Made by a program: the position numbers and the translations under genes. This document shows, one piece after another, positions 19,793 through 28,923 of a stretch of DNA of 64,000 nucleotides. This stretch comes from Chryseobacterium sp. YIM B08800. Lineage in GTDB: Bacteria; Bacteroidota; Bacteroidia; Flavobacteriales; Weeksellaceae. The notes beneath the pieces are model-generated. The model ran no database searches and was not told the DNA's origin. It was given only the letters and a program-made list of their open reading frames with translations. The stretch spans positions 62,001 through 126,000 of the forward strand of contig NZ_JAPDKN010000011.1 in the NCBI RefSeq assembly GCF_026163565.1, given 5' to 3'. How positions within the stretch are numbered: position 1 is the first letter of the stretch; each line of letters begins with the position of its first letter.

Positions 19793-20698
19793 ATGGGCGA
19801 AATTTATTCACCGGGAAAGCTTATGCTTACTTCAGAATATTTCGCTGTAGACGGAGCTCTTGTCTTAGCGGTACCCACAAAGCTAGGACAGGAGTTTTTT
19901 TTTGAAGAAAAGCAAGACGGAAAATCGATTGTTTTCTGGGAAGCGTATCATCAAAACAAATTATGGTTAAAGGCTGTCATCGATTATAAGACATGGCAGA
20001 TTCTTGAAACCAATATCAATCAAAGCGCAGAGTTTATTCTTAAGACTCTCAAAAATGTTCAGAGTCTTTCTGAAACTAAATTTAAAAGCACCGATACCTA
20101 TCATTTAAAAACAAATCTTCAGTTTCCATCAGATTATGGTTTGGGAAGCAGCTCTACGTTGATGAATAATCTTGCGGAATGGTCACAGATTGATCCTTTT
20201 CATTTAAATTCTATAAGTTTGGGTGGAAGCGGATATGATATTGCGGTTGCTAATGCAAAATCTGCGGTGTTGTTTCAGAACAAACCTGAAATACATTTTG
20301 AGAAGATCAATTTCAATCCGAAATTTAAAAATGAGCTGATTTTTATTCATCTTAATCAGAAGCAAGATAGTCGTGAAGCAATACAACTTTACAGGTCGAA
20401 AATAAAGTCTCAAATTATAGTTGATGAATTTTCAAATCTCACAAGAAATATTTTATTATGTGATGAATTGGAAAATTTTTCAGAACTAATGATGTTACAT
20501 GAGCAAAAAATTTCAGATTTTATTGAAATTCCGACAGTTAAGTCGAGGTTTTTCTCAGATTGCCCGAGTTTTGTTAAAAGTTTGGGTGCTTGGGGCGGAG
20601 ATTTTGTAATGAGCTCAAAATTTGTAGGGTTTAAGGACTATTTTTGGGGAAAAGGTTTTACAACTATTTTTGAATGGGATAATATAATCAATTGTTAA
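19793..20698 (+). CDS. GYDIA family GHMP kinase
   Basis: A 301-residue small-molecule kinase. It opens with [20 protein letters not shown], typical of mevalonate- and homoserine-type GHMP kinases. The ATP-binding motif is seen as [14 protein letters not shown], and the family signature GSGYDIAVA lies near residue 145. The family is restricted largely to Bacteroidota and by similarity may act in the mevalonate route to isoprenoids, but the substrate is not established. The gene starts 11 nt after fabD. Confidence 0.88.
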   Translation: MGEIYSPGKLMLTSEYFAVDGALVLAVPTKLGQEFFFEEKQDGKSIVFWEAYHQNKLWLKAVIDYKTWQILETNINQSAEFILKTLKNVQSLSETKFKSTDTYHLKTNLQFPSDYGLGSSSTLMNNLAEWSQIDPFHLNSISLGGSGYDIAVANAKSAVLFQNKPEIHFEKINFNPKFKNELIFIHLNQKQDSREAIQLYRSKIKSQIIVDEFSNLTRNILLCDELENFSELMMLHEQKISDFIEIPTVKSRFFSDCPSFVKSLGAWGGDFVMSSKFVGFKDYFWGKGFTTIFEWDNIINC

Positions 20699-20825
20699 TC
20701 AATTTATTATATCTATTATTTTTTATTTGTCATTTTCGCTTATATGTTTATATTTATCCACGTTTAACAATTTGTTAATATTCGTGTTGTTAAACAAACA
20801 AAAAGAAAAAGAAAATATAAGTAAA

Positions 20826-22442
20826 ATGAAAAACGCTAAAATCGTCCAAGATTTACAAAAATTAGGAATTAAAGGAGATTACGAATTAATTTATAATCCT
20901 TCATACGAAGAGTTATATCAAGCGGAAGTTTCACCTGAAAATCAGGGTTTTGAGAAAGCTGAACTTACAGAATCTGGCGCAGTATCTGTAAAAACAGGAA
21001 TTTTCACTGGTCGTTCGCCTAAAGACAGGTATATTGTTCAGGATGATGTTACAAAAGATACTATTTTCTGGGATGGTAAAGTAAATTTACCTACAACACC
21101 TGAAATTTTCGAATCATGTAAAGATTTGGTATTAACTCAACTTTCTGATGCGAAAAAGATTTATGTAGTTGATACTTTTTGTGGAACCAATATTGACACA
21201 AGATTAAAAGTAAGATTCATCGTTGAAGTTGCTTGGCAGGCGCATTTCGTTACCAATATGTTTATCCGTCCTTCTCACTTTGAGTTAGAAAACTTTGGAG
21301 AGCCGGATTTTACAGTAATCAACGGGTCAAAAACTACAAACCCTAACTGGGAAGCGCAGGAATTAAATTCTGAAAACTTTGTCATGTTTAACCTTACTGA
21401 AAAACTTCAGATTATTGGAGGAACTTGGTATGGTGGTGAAATGAAAAAAGGAATGTTTGCAATGATGAATTATTACCTTCCGTTAAAAGGAATGGCATCA
21501 ATGCACTGTTCTGCAAACGTAGGAGAGGAAGGAGATGTAGCGTTATTCTTCGGACTTTCAGGAACAGGAAAAACTACTTTGTCTGCAGATCCTAAAAGAT
21601 ATTTAATTGGTGATGACGAGCACGGTTGGGATAACAACGGAGTGTTCAATTACGAAGGTGGTTGTTATGCTAAAGTAATCGATTTGTCAGCAGAAAAAGA
21701 GCCGGATATTTTCAGAGCAATAAAAAGAGATGCACTTCTTGAAAACGTTGTGGTACACGACGGTGTTGCTGATTATACAGACGGATCTATCACTGAAAAC
21801 ACGAGAGTTTCTTACCCGATTTATCATATTAACAAAATTGTTTTACCTTCTAAAGCAGGTCACGCAAGTAAGATTGTTTATCTTTCTGCTGATGCTTTCG
21901 GAGTATTGCCTCCGGTTTCTATTTTAGATGAAAACCAGGCTCAATATCACTTCCTTTGTGGATATACTTCAAAATTAGCTGGAACTGAAAGAGGAATTAC
22001 TGAACCAGAACCATCTTTCTCGCCTGCATTTGGTGAAGCGTTCTTAACACTACACCCAACAATGTATTCTAAAACATTGATTGGAAAAATGAAAGAACAC
22101 GGTGCAAAAGCTTATTTGGTAAACACTGGATGGAACGGTACCGGAAAAAGAATTTCGTTAAAAGATACAAGAGCGATCATTGATTCTATCATCGATGGAT
22201 CAATCGAAAAAGCTGAAAAAACAACTATTCCGGTAATGAATTTAGAAATTCCAACTTCATTGCCAAATGTTTCTGAAGGGATTTTAGATCCTAGAGATAC
22301 TTACAGCGATGTTGCAGAATGGGAAGAAAAAGCAAAAGATCTTGCTGCAAAATATATCAAAAACTTCGAGCAGTATTGTAATACTGACGAAGGCAAAAAG
22401 CTGATTGCTTCTGGTCCTCAATTGCAGGAACAGACCATTTAG
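20826..22442 (+). CDS. pckA: Phosphoenolpyruvate carboxykinase (ATP)
   Basis: 538 residues from the ATG at 20826, the usual family length. An open frame continues upstream to 20727, but that part has no homology character and lies in AT-rich leader. The enzyme converts oxaloacetate and ATP to PEP, CO2 and ADP in gluconeogenesis. Motifs are the early [14 protein letters not shown] substrate loop, the P-loop [13 protein letters not shown], the metal-binding [14 protein letters not shown], and [11 protein letters not shown] near the C-terminus. It is monocistronic with a strong terminator. Confidence 0.97.
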   Translation: MKNAKIVQDLQKLGIKGDYELIYNPSYEELYQAEVSPENQGFEKAELTESGAVSVKTGIFTGRSPKDRYIVQDDVTKDTIFWDGKVNLPTTPEIFESCKDLVLTQLSDAKKIYVVDTFCGTNIDTRLKVRFIVEVAWQAHFVTNMFIRPSHFELENFGEPDFTVINGSKTTNPNWEAQELNSENFVMFNLTEKLQIIGGTWYGGEMKKGMFAMMNYYLPLKGMASMHCSANVGEEGDVALFFGLSGTGKTTLSADPKRYLIGDDEHGWDNNGVFNYEGGCYAKVIDLSAEKEPDIFRAIKRDALLENVVVHDGVADYTDGSITENTRVSYPIYHINKIVLPSKAGHASKIVYLSADAFGVLPPVSILDENQAQYHFLCGYTSKLAGTERGITEPEPSFSPAFGEAFLTLHPTMYSKTLIGKMKEHGAKAYLVNTGWNGTGKRISLKDTRAIIDSIIDGSIEKAEKTTIPVMNLEIPTSLPNVSEGILDPRDTYSDVAEWEEKAKDLAAKYIKNFEQYCNTDEGKKLIASGPQLQEQTI

Positions 22443-22453
22443 AAATAGTGAAG

Positions 22454-22485
22454 AAAGGCTCATCAAATTTGATGAGCCTTTTTTA
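22454..22485 (+). terminator. Terminator of pckA
   Basis: A perfect 11-bp stem AAAGGCTCATC/GATGAGCCTTT with a 6-nt loop and a T-run, 11 nt after the stop. Confidence 0.9.
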
Positions 22486-22503
22486 TTTTCGGTATTCTTT
22501 TAA

Positions 22504-22529
22504 AAATCTGCGTAATCTCCAAAATCTGC
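22504..22529 (-). repeat. Dispersed short repeat, copy 1
   Basis: On the minus strand it reads GCAGATTTTGGAGAT, then three bases, then GCAGATTT. The same layout recurs on the plus strand at 33091-33116, identical outside the three middle bases. Both copies are intergenic. Confidence 0.6.
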
Positions 22530-22572
22530 AAGAGCAAAATTCATTGAGCATTTTACACAATCATTTAGAGTT

Positions 22573-22980
22573 TTACTTTAAACTCAAAACCGCCAATCGA
22601 TATCCTTCCATTCCAAAGCCGGACAAAACTGCATCCGTAGAAGCTGCCGTTACAGATTTCTGCCTAAACTCTTCTCTTTTATAAATATTGCTGATGTGAA
22701 CTTCTACTTTTTGTTTCTGAATATTCTTTAAACAATCTGCAATTGCATAAGAATAATGCGTAAAAGCTCCAGGATTAATAACAACAGCATCAAAATCATC
22801 TACCTGAAGTCTGTTAATCAGTTCTCCTTCAATATTCGACTGATAATAATTCAATTCATGTGCAGGAAATTCGGACTTTAATTTTTCTAAATAATCTTCC
22901 ATTGAAATACTTCCGTAAATTTCGGGTTCTCTCGTACCTAAAAGATTAAGATTTGGACCATTGATAATTAAAACCTTCAT
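22573..22980 (-). CDS. aroQ: 3-dehydroquinate dehydratase, type II
   Basis: A 135-residue cytoplasmic enzyme of the shikimate pathway that dehydrates 3-dehydroquinate to 3-dehydroshikimate. The family signature is complete: NGPNLNLLGTREPEIYG at the start (with the catalytic Arg and Tyr), YQSNIEGELI, NPGAFTHYS, and the catalytic His in VHISNIYKREEFR. It is slightly short but typical. It stands alone on the minus strand, convergent with pckA. Confidence 0.97.
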   Translation of the reverse strand: MKVLIINGPNLNLLGTREPEIYGSISMEDYLEKLKSEFPAHELNYYQSNIEGELINRLQVDDFDAVVINPGAFTHYSYAIADCLKNIQKQKVEVHISNIYKREEFRQKSVTAASTDAVLSGFGMEGYRLAVLSLK

Positions 22981-23008
22981 ATAATGTAAATTTATTCAAA
23001 TATAATAT

Positions 23009-23992
23009 TTAAATATTGTTTTCACTACCTCTCTTGGTATTCTGAAAGTATTCTGAAGGTGTAATTCCTTCAATTTGCTTAAAAACACGATTGAATGTTG
23101 ATTGATTTGAAAATCCTGCTTCTGTGTAAACATACATTAAAGTCTTTTTCTGGAAATCTACTTCTGTAAGCAATTTTTTCACATATTTGATTCTATAGAT
23201 ATTGAGATAATTGTTGAAGTTCGGATAACCTTTAAATCGAATAGCTTTCGAGATATAGTTACTGTTTATGTTTATTGCGACGCTCAACATAGACAAATTA
23301 AACTTGATATCTTTAAAAAACATATTTTCATTCATTGATTCTTCAATTTTAGAGAAAATTTTCTCTAAACCTTTGTTGTCTACATCATTGTTCTTTTGAG
23401 TAAATTCTTTAATGACTATTTTTTCTGTTTCTAATTCATATTCTGAATGATACGAAGTTTCCAACTTTCGTATTTTGTCTTTATAATAAACTAACATGGC
23501 AACTACTAAAATATTAGAAACAATCAAAATGGTGTCAGTGTTAATAACCTCTTTTAGGTTATGTTTTGGAAAATTGAGATTCAAACTATTTGCTAGAATA
23601 TAACCAATTACAATAATAAGTAAAGTGTAAAATGTATAGTAATATGCTACTTTTTGATTAAAAAAAATGTTAGCTCCCAATGGAATAGGTAACAACCAGC
23701 AAAAACTTGCAACTGAACTATCCCAAAAAGCAAGCATCACATAAAAATTATATAATGGAGCTGTGATAAGATAACAATGAACAATAGTGCTAATAAGAAA
23801 TTTTTTACGCACGAGAAGATAGCTGTATCCAAGAAAAATAATGCCTCCGCCTAAATATCGGCGTAAAATTTCATCATAAATATAGAATGTAAAGATTGCA
23901 GCATAAATACCTAAAATAATCATCATAAAAATGATGTATCTATCCACTAGCTCATACTTTAGCTTCTCAATTTGTTCATCTCTTGTGCTCAT
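23009..23992 (-). CDS. Membrane-embedded AraC family transcriptional regulator
   Basis: 327 residues from the ATG at 23992; the frame extends 12 codons further upstream but that part is not needed. The N-terminal ~180 residues hold about six hydrophobic segments (for example YIIFMMIILGIYAAIFTFYI and YYTFYTLLIIVIGYILA). A charged linker follows. The last ~100 residues form an AraC DNA-binding domain, with LSMLSVAININSNYISKAI as the first helix-turn-helix and YTEAGFSNQSTFNRVFKQIEG ITPSEY as the second. It probably senses a signal in or at the inner membrane. It is divergent from the secreted-protein gene at 24324, a possible target. Confidence 0.85.
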   Translation of the reverse strand: MSTRDEQIEKLKYELVDRYIIFMMIILGIYAAIFTFYIYDEILRRYLGGGIIFLGYSYLLVRKKFLISTIVHCYLITAPLYNFYVMLAFWDSSVASFCWLLPIPLGANIFFNQKVAYYYTFYTLLIIVIGYILANSLNLNFPKHNLKEVINTDTILIVSNILVVAMLVYYKDKIRKLETSYHSEYELETEKIVIKEFTQKNNDVDNKGLEKIFSKIEESMNENMFFKDIKFNLSMLSVAININSNYISKAIRFKGYPNFNNYLNIYRIKYVKKLLTEVDFQKKTLMYVYTEAGFSNQSTFNRVFKQIEGITPSEYFQNTKRGSENNI

Positions 23993-24297
23993 TTGTGTTC
24001 TAAATAAAATTATTTCAGAAAAACACAATGATTTATTGAAAAATGATTTGCTTAAATAACTGATTTTTAATAAAATAGCTTATTTAAGTCACTTTCGGAT
24101 TATCATTGAGGAGAGTGGTTTTTGATTTAATATCTAAGATAACTTTGAATAAGATTGTTAGGCAAAATATCTGAGACAAATTTCTCCTTTTCCTCTGAAA
24201 TTATAAAATATGAATGAAGTTAAAAAAAAATAATGAAGAAAAGATAAAATTTGAAGAATTTTTTTATCACCAGATTTTTTTTGATTTGCTTACTACA

Positions 24298-24331
24298 ACA
24301 ATTATTATGAAAACACAATTATTATGAAAAC
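24298..24331 (+). repeat. 17-bp perfect tandem duplication covering a start codon
   Basis: ACAATTATTATGAAAAC occurs at 24298-24314 and again at 24315-24331. Each copy contains ATGAAAAC. The first ATG opens a six-codon frame that stops at once; the second is the real start of the downstream gene. Confidence 0.85.
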
Positions 24332-25574
24332 AATTATTTTATTGATAACAAATTTTGCTTTTGTATCAATGTTTTCACAGGTAGGTGTTAATACCTCAAA
24401 TCCTCAAGGAGTTTTTCATGTAGATGGAGCAAAAGATAATGCTGCTACAGGGGTTTCGACAGCTGCACAACAATCTAATGACTTTATAGTGTCTACGGAC
24501 GGAAGTGTAGGTATTGGAACAAATACACCAAATTCATCAGCTATTCTTGACGTAAATGTCGACGGTTTGCCGTCTGGAAGCAAGAAAGGTTTTCTCGGTC
24601 CAAAAGTAGCTTTAGATTCCTACACAGACCAAATGACGATATCTTCCCCAGCAACAGGATTGCTTGTTTATAATTTGGGAACAGGTGGTCTTACATATAA
24701 TGGTTATGTTTTCTGGAATGGAGCAGAATGGAGAACATTTAATAATGGCTCTCTTGCACCCGGCATTGTGGGAAGTATTACTTGTAATGCTGTTACGCTT
24801 TCTCCAAATACTTATACTTCAGGAGTTTCTTATACGGGTACAATGAATGTTCCTTATACAGATGGTAATGGTGGCGTGTATCCTGCTCAGGTAATTGGAC
24901 CTGTAAATGGGCTTACTGCAACTTTATCAGCGGGAAATTTTAATTCTGGTTCTGGAGTACTTAGTTATATAGTTTCCGGAACACCTACAGTTACTAGTCC
25001 TGTTTCTACCACTTTTTCTTTATCAATTGGTGGTCAGTCTTGTGATGCAACAATTGGTGCAGGTGGTGGTATTTCTCCTGGAGAATTGATTTTTTATCAC
25101 TCTTCTATATCTCGTAAAACATCTTCATTTTTGCTGAGTCAGTATCTTTCAGATCTTCCGGTATTGAATAATACTTTTAGAATTGATGCTTTTATAGGAG
25201 CTCCCGGTGCATTTGACGGAACTGGAGCAAGTACTAATATGGATCCGCGTATTTATAATATTACAACATCTAATGCTAAAGTGTGGATTTCAGAAGTTTC
25301 TACTCATACAGGCGATTCTCATGGAGCGAATTTATTGATTTTGCCAAACAATTACGCACAATTTGATGATGGTGTTTACCTTACTCAGGGAAGAAATGAA
25401 ACTGTAACTTTCGATGTTACTACCGCCGATAACAAATGGTACAGAGTCTACTATGTTTTACGTATTGACAATAAATCAATTGCCACAGGCAATGGTAATG
25501 GCAATACAACTTCTGATCCTTCAGTTGCAGATAATACTTTGGAAGTTTTTATTTCAATACAGCGATTATATTAG
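24324..25574 (+). CDS. Secreted protein of unknown function
   Basis: A 416-residue exported protein. It has a signal peptide (about 1-19), then VGVNTSNPQGVFHVDGAKDN and SVGIGTNTPNSSAILDVN, short elements common at the mature N-terminus of Flavobacteriia surface proteins with tail-fibre-like character. A Gly/Thr/Ser-rich beta region (about 150-255) follows, then a C-terminal domain of about 160 residues (from about 258). I see no T9SS sorting domain and no catalytic motif. The start is fixed by the second copy of a tandem repeat. Function unknown; possibly a surface adhesin-like protein. Confidence 0.75.
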   Translation: MKTIILLITNFAFVSMFSQVGVNTSNPQGVFHVDGAKDNAATGVSTAAQQSNDFIVSTDGSVGIGTNTPNSSAILDVNVDGLPSGSKKGFLGPKVALDSYTDQMTISSPATGLLVYNLGTGGLTYNGYVFWNGAEWRTFNNGSLAPGIVGSITCNAVTLSPNTYTSGVSYTGTMNVPYTDGNGGVYPAQVIGPVNGLTATLSAGNFNSGSGVLSYIVSGTPTVTSPVSTTFSLSIGGQSCDATIGAGGGISPGELIFYHSSISRKTSSFLLSQYLSDLPVLNNTFRIDAFIGAPGAFDGTGASTNMDPRIYNITTSNAKVWISEVSTHTGDSHGANLLILPNNYAQFDDGVYLTQGRNETVTFDVTTADNKWYRVYYVLRIDNKSIATGNGNGNTTSDPSVADNTLEVFISIQRLY

Positions 25575-25597
25575 AATTAAAAGAATATTTAAATGAG

Positions 25598-25628
25598 AAG
25601 TTGTCTTAAAAAGGCAACTTTTTTTTGT
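25598..25628 (+). terminator. Terminator of the secreted-protein gene
   Basis: Stem AAGTTGTCTT/AAGGCAACTT (one G-U pair) followed by eight T. Confidence 0.8.
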
Positions 25629-25767
25629 TTTATGTTATTGTGTTATTTTTAATGATATTTATCATATTTGAGGATTTGATAATTTTTATAACTCCTTATT
25701 TTAGTGTTTTTTAAGAGAAAAATAAGTTAATTTTTACTAAATAATAATTTGAAATCATAAAGTCTAC

Positions 25768-25798
25768 TTGTTTTGTAGACTAATTGTTTTTAGATTTG
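25768..25798 (+). promoter_or_regulatory. Promoter of the riboswitch-susC transcript
   Basis: TTG at 25768-25770, 20 nt, then TAGATTTG at 25791-25798, a full match to the Bacteroidota -33/-7 pattern. A perfect 7-bp inverted repeat (AGTCTAC at 25761-25767 and GTAGACT at 25775-25781) overlaps the -33 element and could be a protein operator. Transcription would start about 10 nt before the riboswitch. Confidence 0.6.
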
Positions 25799-25815
25799 TA
25801 AACATATTTCGATCG

Positions 25816-25910
25816 GCTTATAAAGAAAGATGGAGGGAACTGACCCTGTGAAATCTTAACAACCTGCTCTTTGCAAGGTGTTACATTCAGCCTTTAAAGG
25901 AAAAATAAGC
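25816..25910 (+). ncRNA. SAM-I (S-box) riboswitch aptamer
   Basis: The sequence fits the SAM-I aptamer element by element. P1 is GCTTAT (25816-25821) with ATAAGC (25905-25910). The conserved core GATGGAGGGA-ACTGACCC-TGTGAAATC forms P2 with its internal loop, then AACAACCT...AGGTGTTACATTC forms P3 and the ligand-facing strand, and CCTTTAAAGG forms P4. The family binds S-adenosylmethionine and normally turns expression off when SAM is plentiful. Here it heads a SusC-SusD operon. Identification is by eye, without a covariance-model score. Confidence 0.88.
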
Positions 25911-25935
25911 AATTGGTTAATCGTATTTATCGATG

Positions 25936-25968
25936 CCCTTTGCTGTCTTTTCTGCAAAGGGTTAATTT
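25936..25968 (+). terminator. Riboswitch-controlled terminator
   Basis: An 8-bp stem CCCTTTGC/GCAAAGGG with a 10-nt loop, followed by TTAATTTTT. Its 3' arm can also pair with CTCTTTGC in the aptamer P3 loop region (25867-25874, one G-U pair), which would give an antiterminator when SAM is absent. The mechanism is inferred from complementarity. Confidence 0.7.
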
Positions 25969-25994
25969 TTAAAATTTGATAAATGAAATGAGTT

Positions 25995-28904
25995 ATGATT
26001 AACAAAAATTTAATTAGTTCTAAAGCTTGGATTCCACCTGTTGCAGTGTTTTTCTTAGGAATCATCAACATAAATGGTCAGGATGTCAAAAAAGATACAC
26101 TTCGCGAACAGGATATAGATGAAGTAGTAGTTGTCGCTTACGGAAAAGCGAAAAAAACAAGTTACACAGGTTCAGTGGCAACAATTTCTAGTGAAAAAAT
26201 AAACAACAGACCCGTTACCAATATTACCAAAGCTTTGGAAGGACAGGTTCCGGGTCTTCAGGCGGTAAGTACTTCAGGACAACCGGGTGCAACGGCATCT
26301 ATCCGTATTCGTGGAATTGGTTCGGTGAGCGCTTCAAGTAATCCTTTATTTGTCGTAGACGGAATTCCTTTTGATGGGAATATCAATTCGATAAGCCCGA
26401 ATGATATTGAATCGATCAGTGTTTTGAAAGATGCTACAGCAAGCTCAATTTATGGTTCAAGAGGAGCCAACGGAGTAATTATTATTACAACAAAATCCGG
26501 AAAAAAGGGTGAGGCTAAAGTGAATTTTAATATCAGTCAGGGTTTTTCTACAAGAGCGGTTAAAGATTACGAGCAGGTAAATACAGACCAGTATTTTCAG
26601 TTGTATTGGGAAGCTTTGAGAAATGGCTACAAATCGAGCCAGGTTACTTCTCAACAGGCGGCACAAATGGCGAGTGATAATTTAGTTTCTGCTTTAGGAA
26701 TCAATCCTTATGGTTCAAGTTATGCAAAACCAGTTGGAACTGATGGAAAACTTTTGTCTGGAGCTAATGCTTTATGGAACGACGACTGGAGAGATATTCT
26801 TCAGAGAGTGGCGGCAAGAAGCCAGGTAGATTTAGATTTCAGTGGCGGAAGCGAAAAAAGCAATTACTTCTTTTCATTAGGATATTTAGATGATAAAGGA
26901 ATTGCTATTGGATCAGGATTTACAAAATACAGTACGAGACTTAAAATAAATTCTGAAGTCAAAAAATGGTTAAATGTTGGGGCTAATTTAAGTTATACCA
27001 ACAGCCTTCAGGAAGCGCCACCTTCTTCAGATTCCAGAACGGATAATATCATAAATGCAGCAAGAGTAATTCCTTCTTTTTATCCTTATTACGAAAGAAA
27101 TGCGGACGGAAGCCACCGATTAGATGCCAATGGAAATTATATCTACGACTTTGGAAAATACCGTCCTACAAGTGCTTTGCAGAATCAAAATGCGGCAGCG
27201 ACGTTACCTTTAGATAAAAATGAAAACAGAGAAGATAACTTTTCAGGAAAAGGATTTTTAGACTTTACTTTCTTACCGGAATTAAAGTTTAAATCTAGCT
27301 TTTCTGTTGATTTGGTTAATTACAACGGCCACTTTTATTCCAATCCTTTGATTGGGCAAGGAAGCGAAATCGGTGGTTCGGTAACAAAAACAAACTCAAG
27401 AACGCTGTCTTATACGATCAGTAATATTCTGACTTTTGATAAAAAACTCAACCAGCATCACTTTAATATTTTAGCCGGACAGGAATTTTATCATTACGAA
27501 TTTCAAACCATTTCAGGAAACAGAAGCCAATTTTCGCTTCCCTATTATTATGAGCCAGATGCAGCAGCTTTGTTAGGAGGATTTAGCGGAAACAGTGACA
27601 AATTAGGTTTGTTAAGTTATTTAGGGAAAGCGGAGTATGATTTTAAAAATAAATATTTCATTTCCGGATCGGTAAGAGCAGATGGTTCTTCAAGATTTTC
27701 ACCTGAAAACAGATGGGGAACTTTCTGGTCAGTTGGTGGATCATGGAAAGCATCGAGCGAAAATTTCATTAAAGATTTAAATATTTTTGATCAGTTGACG
27801 CTTCGTGCAAGTTATGGAGGTCAGGGAAATGACAAATTGAGTACGTATTATGCCTACCAAAGTTTGTACACATTTTATAATAATCTTGGTGAAGGCGGTA
27901 CGGTTGCAAGCAGACTTCCTACTCCGGATCTGAAATGGGAAACCAATCTCAACTTAAATGTGGGGTTAGAATTTGCCATTCTGAAAAACAGAATTAAAGG
28001 TAATGTAGAATATTTCCAGCGTCAGAGTAAAGATCTTTTGTTTGATATGCCTTTGGCTCCGTCAGTTGGTTTTAGCGGTTATCAGGCAAATATCGGAGAG
28101 TTAAAAAATACAGGTTTTGAATTTTCTCTCTTTACGACTCCTGTTAAAACAGATGATTTCGAATGGAATGTTGATGTGAATCTGAGTACTTTAAAAAATG
28201 AAATTACAAAGCTTCCGAAAGGTTCAATTGTTAGTGGAACAAAACGTTTGCAGGTTGGAGGTTCTATTTATGATTTCTTTATTCCTGAATGGATGGGAGT
28301 TGACCCGACTAACGGAAATCCGCTTTGGAAAACAATTAGTACAGATGCAAACGGAAATACAGTAGAAGGAACAACTTCAGAGTATGCAAAAGCTACAAAA
28401 ACTCTGCAAGGTTCTTCTTTGCCTAAAGTAATGGGTGGTCTTACAACCAGCATCAGATATAAAGATTTTGATTTTTCAGGATTGCTGACTTTCAGTTTGG
28501 GTGGTAAAATTCTCGATACCGATTATACAATGTTGATGCATAATGGAAGTGCTGCAGGAAGAGCATGGAGCTATGAAATGTTAAACCGATGGACTCCTGA
28601 AAATACAAATACAGATGTTCCGGCTTTAAGTACAACAACCAATAACTGGACTTCCGCTTCTTCGAGATTTTTGTATTCAGGAACGTATGCAAGAATTAAA
28701 AATGTAAGCTTAGGATATACACTCCCGTCTGATTATTTTGAAAAGATTGGGTTGAAAAAACTAAGAGTGTATGTTCAGGCAGAAAATCTTTTCACATTCT
28801 ACAAACATAAAGGAATGGATCCTGAGCAAACTTTAGACGGAACAACCTACTACAGATATCCTGCAATGAGAACCGTAACTTTTGGTGTACATGCTACGCT
28901 TTAA
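25995..28904 (+). CDS. SusC/RagA family TonB-linked outer membrane protein, SAM-riboswitch controlled
   Basis: A 969-residue outer-membrane importer. A signal peptide (about 1-28, ending INGQ) precedes a TonB-box-like DIDEVVVVAYG near residue 41, a plug domain with IRIRGIGSVSASSNPLFVVDG and SSIYGSRGANGVIIITTKSG, and a TonB-dependent barrel ending TFGVHATL. It lacks the N-terminal carboxypeptidase-regulatory-like domain. It starts 26 nt after a riboswitch terminator, so its transcription should fall when SAM is high. That suggests the substrate supplies methionine, its precursors or sulfur. Its SusD partner follows after 19 nt. Confidence 0.95.
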   Translation: MINKNLISSKAWIPPVAVFFLGIININGQDVKKDTLREQDIDEVVVVAYGKAKKTSYTGSVATISSEKINNRPVTNITKALEGQVPGLQAVSTSGQPGATASIRIRGIGSVSASSNPLFVVDGIPFDGNINSISPNDIESISVLKDATASSIYGSRGANGVIIITTKSGKKGEAKVNFNISQGFSTRAVKDYEQVNTDQYFQLYWEALRNGYKSSQVTSQQAAQMASDNLVSALGINPYGSSYAKPVGTDGKLLSGANALWNDDWRDILQRVAARSQVDLDFSGGSEKSNYFFSLGYLDDKGIAIGSGFTKYSTRLKINSEVKKWLNVGANLSYTNSLQEAPPSSDSRTDNIINAARVIPSFYPYYERNADGSHRLDANGNYIYDFGKYRPTSALQNQNAAATLPLDKNENREDNFSGKGFLDFTFLPELKFKSSFSVDLVNYNGHFYSNPLIGQGSEIGGSVTKTNSRTLSYTISNILTFDKKLNQHHFNILAGQEFYHYEFQTISGNRSQFSLPYYYEPDAAALLGGFSGNSDKLGLLSYLGKAEYDFKNKYFISGSVRADGSSRFSPENRWGTFWSVGGSWKASSENFIKDLNIFDQLTLRASYGGQGNDKLSTYYAYQSLYTFYNNLGEGGTVASRLPTPDLKWETNLNLNVGLEFAILKNRIKGNVEYFQRQSKDLLFDMPLAPSVGFSGYQANIGELKNTGFEFSLFTTPVKTDDFEWNVDVNLSTLKNEITKLPKGSIVSGTKRLQVGGSIYDFFIPEWMGVDPTNGNPLWKTISTDANGNTVEGTTSEYAKATKTLQGSSLPKVMGGLTTSIRYKDFDFSGLLTFSLGGKILDTDYTMLMHNGSAAGRAWSYEMLNRWTPENTNTDVPALSTTTNNWTSASSRFLYSGTYARIKNVSLGYTLPSDYFEKIGLKKLRVYVQAENLFTFYKHKGMDPEQTLDGTTYYRYPAMRTVTFGVHATL

Positions 28905-28923
28905 CATATTTAAAATTTAGACA

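Larger units (their letters stand above)
25575..25994 (+). other. Leader region of the second susC gene
   Basis: 420 bp that hold the terminator of the previous gene, a promoter, a SAM-I riboswitch and its expression-platform terminator, each listed separately. Confidence 0.8.

Noticed and set aside
20727..20825. N-terminal extension of pckA
   Set aside because: The extra 33 residues are hydrophobic and AT-driven; the ATG at 20826 gives the normal family length.
22448..22684. 78-codon plus-strand frame after pckA
   Set aside because: It runs through the pckA terminator and then antisense to aroQ.
25816..25968. TPP or cobalamin riboswitch as alternative for the 25.8-kb leader
   Set aside because: The CTGAGA element of TPP and the B12 box are absent; the GGAGGGA...GAAATC core and P1 fit SAM-I.
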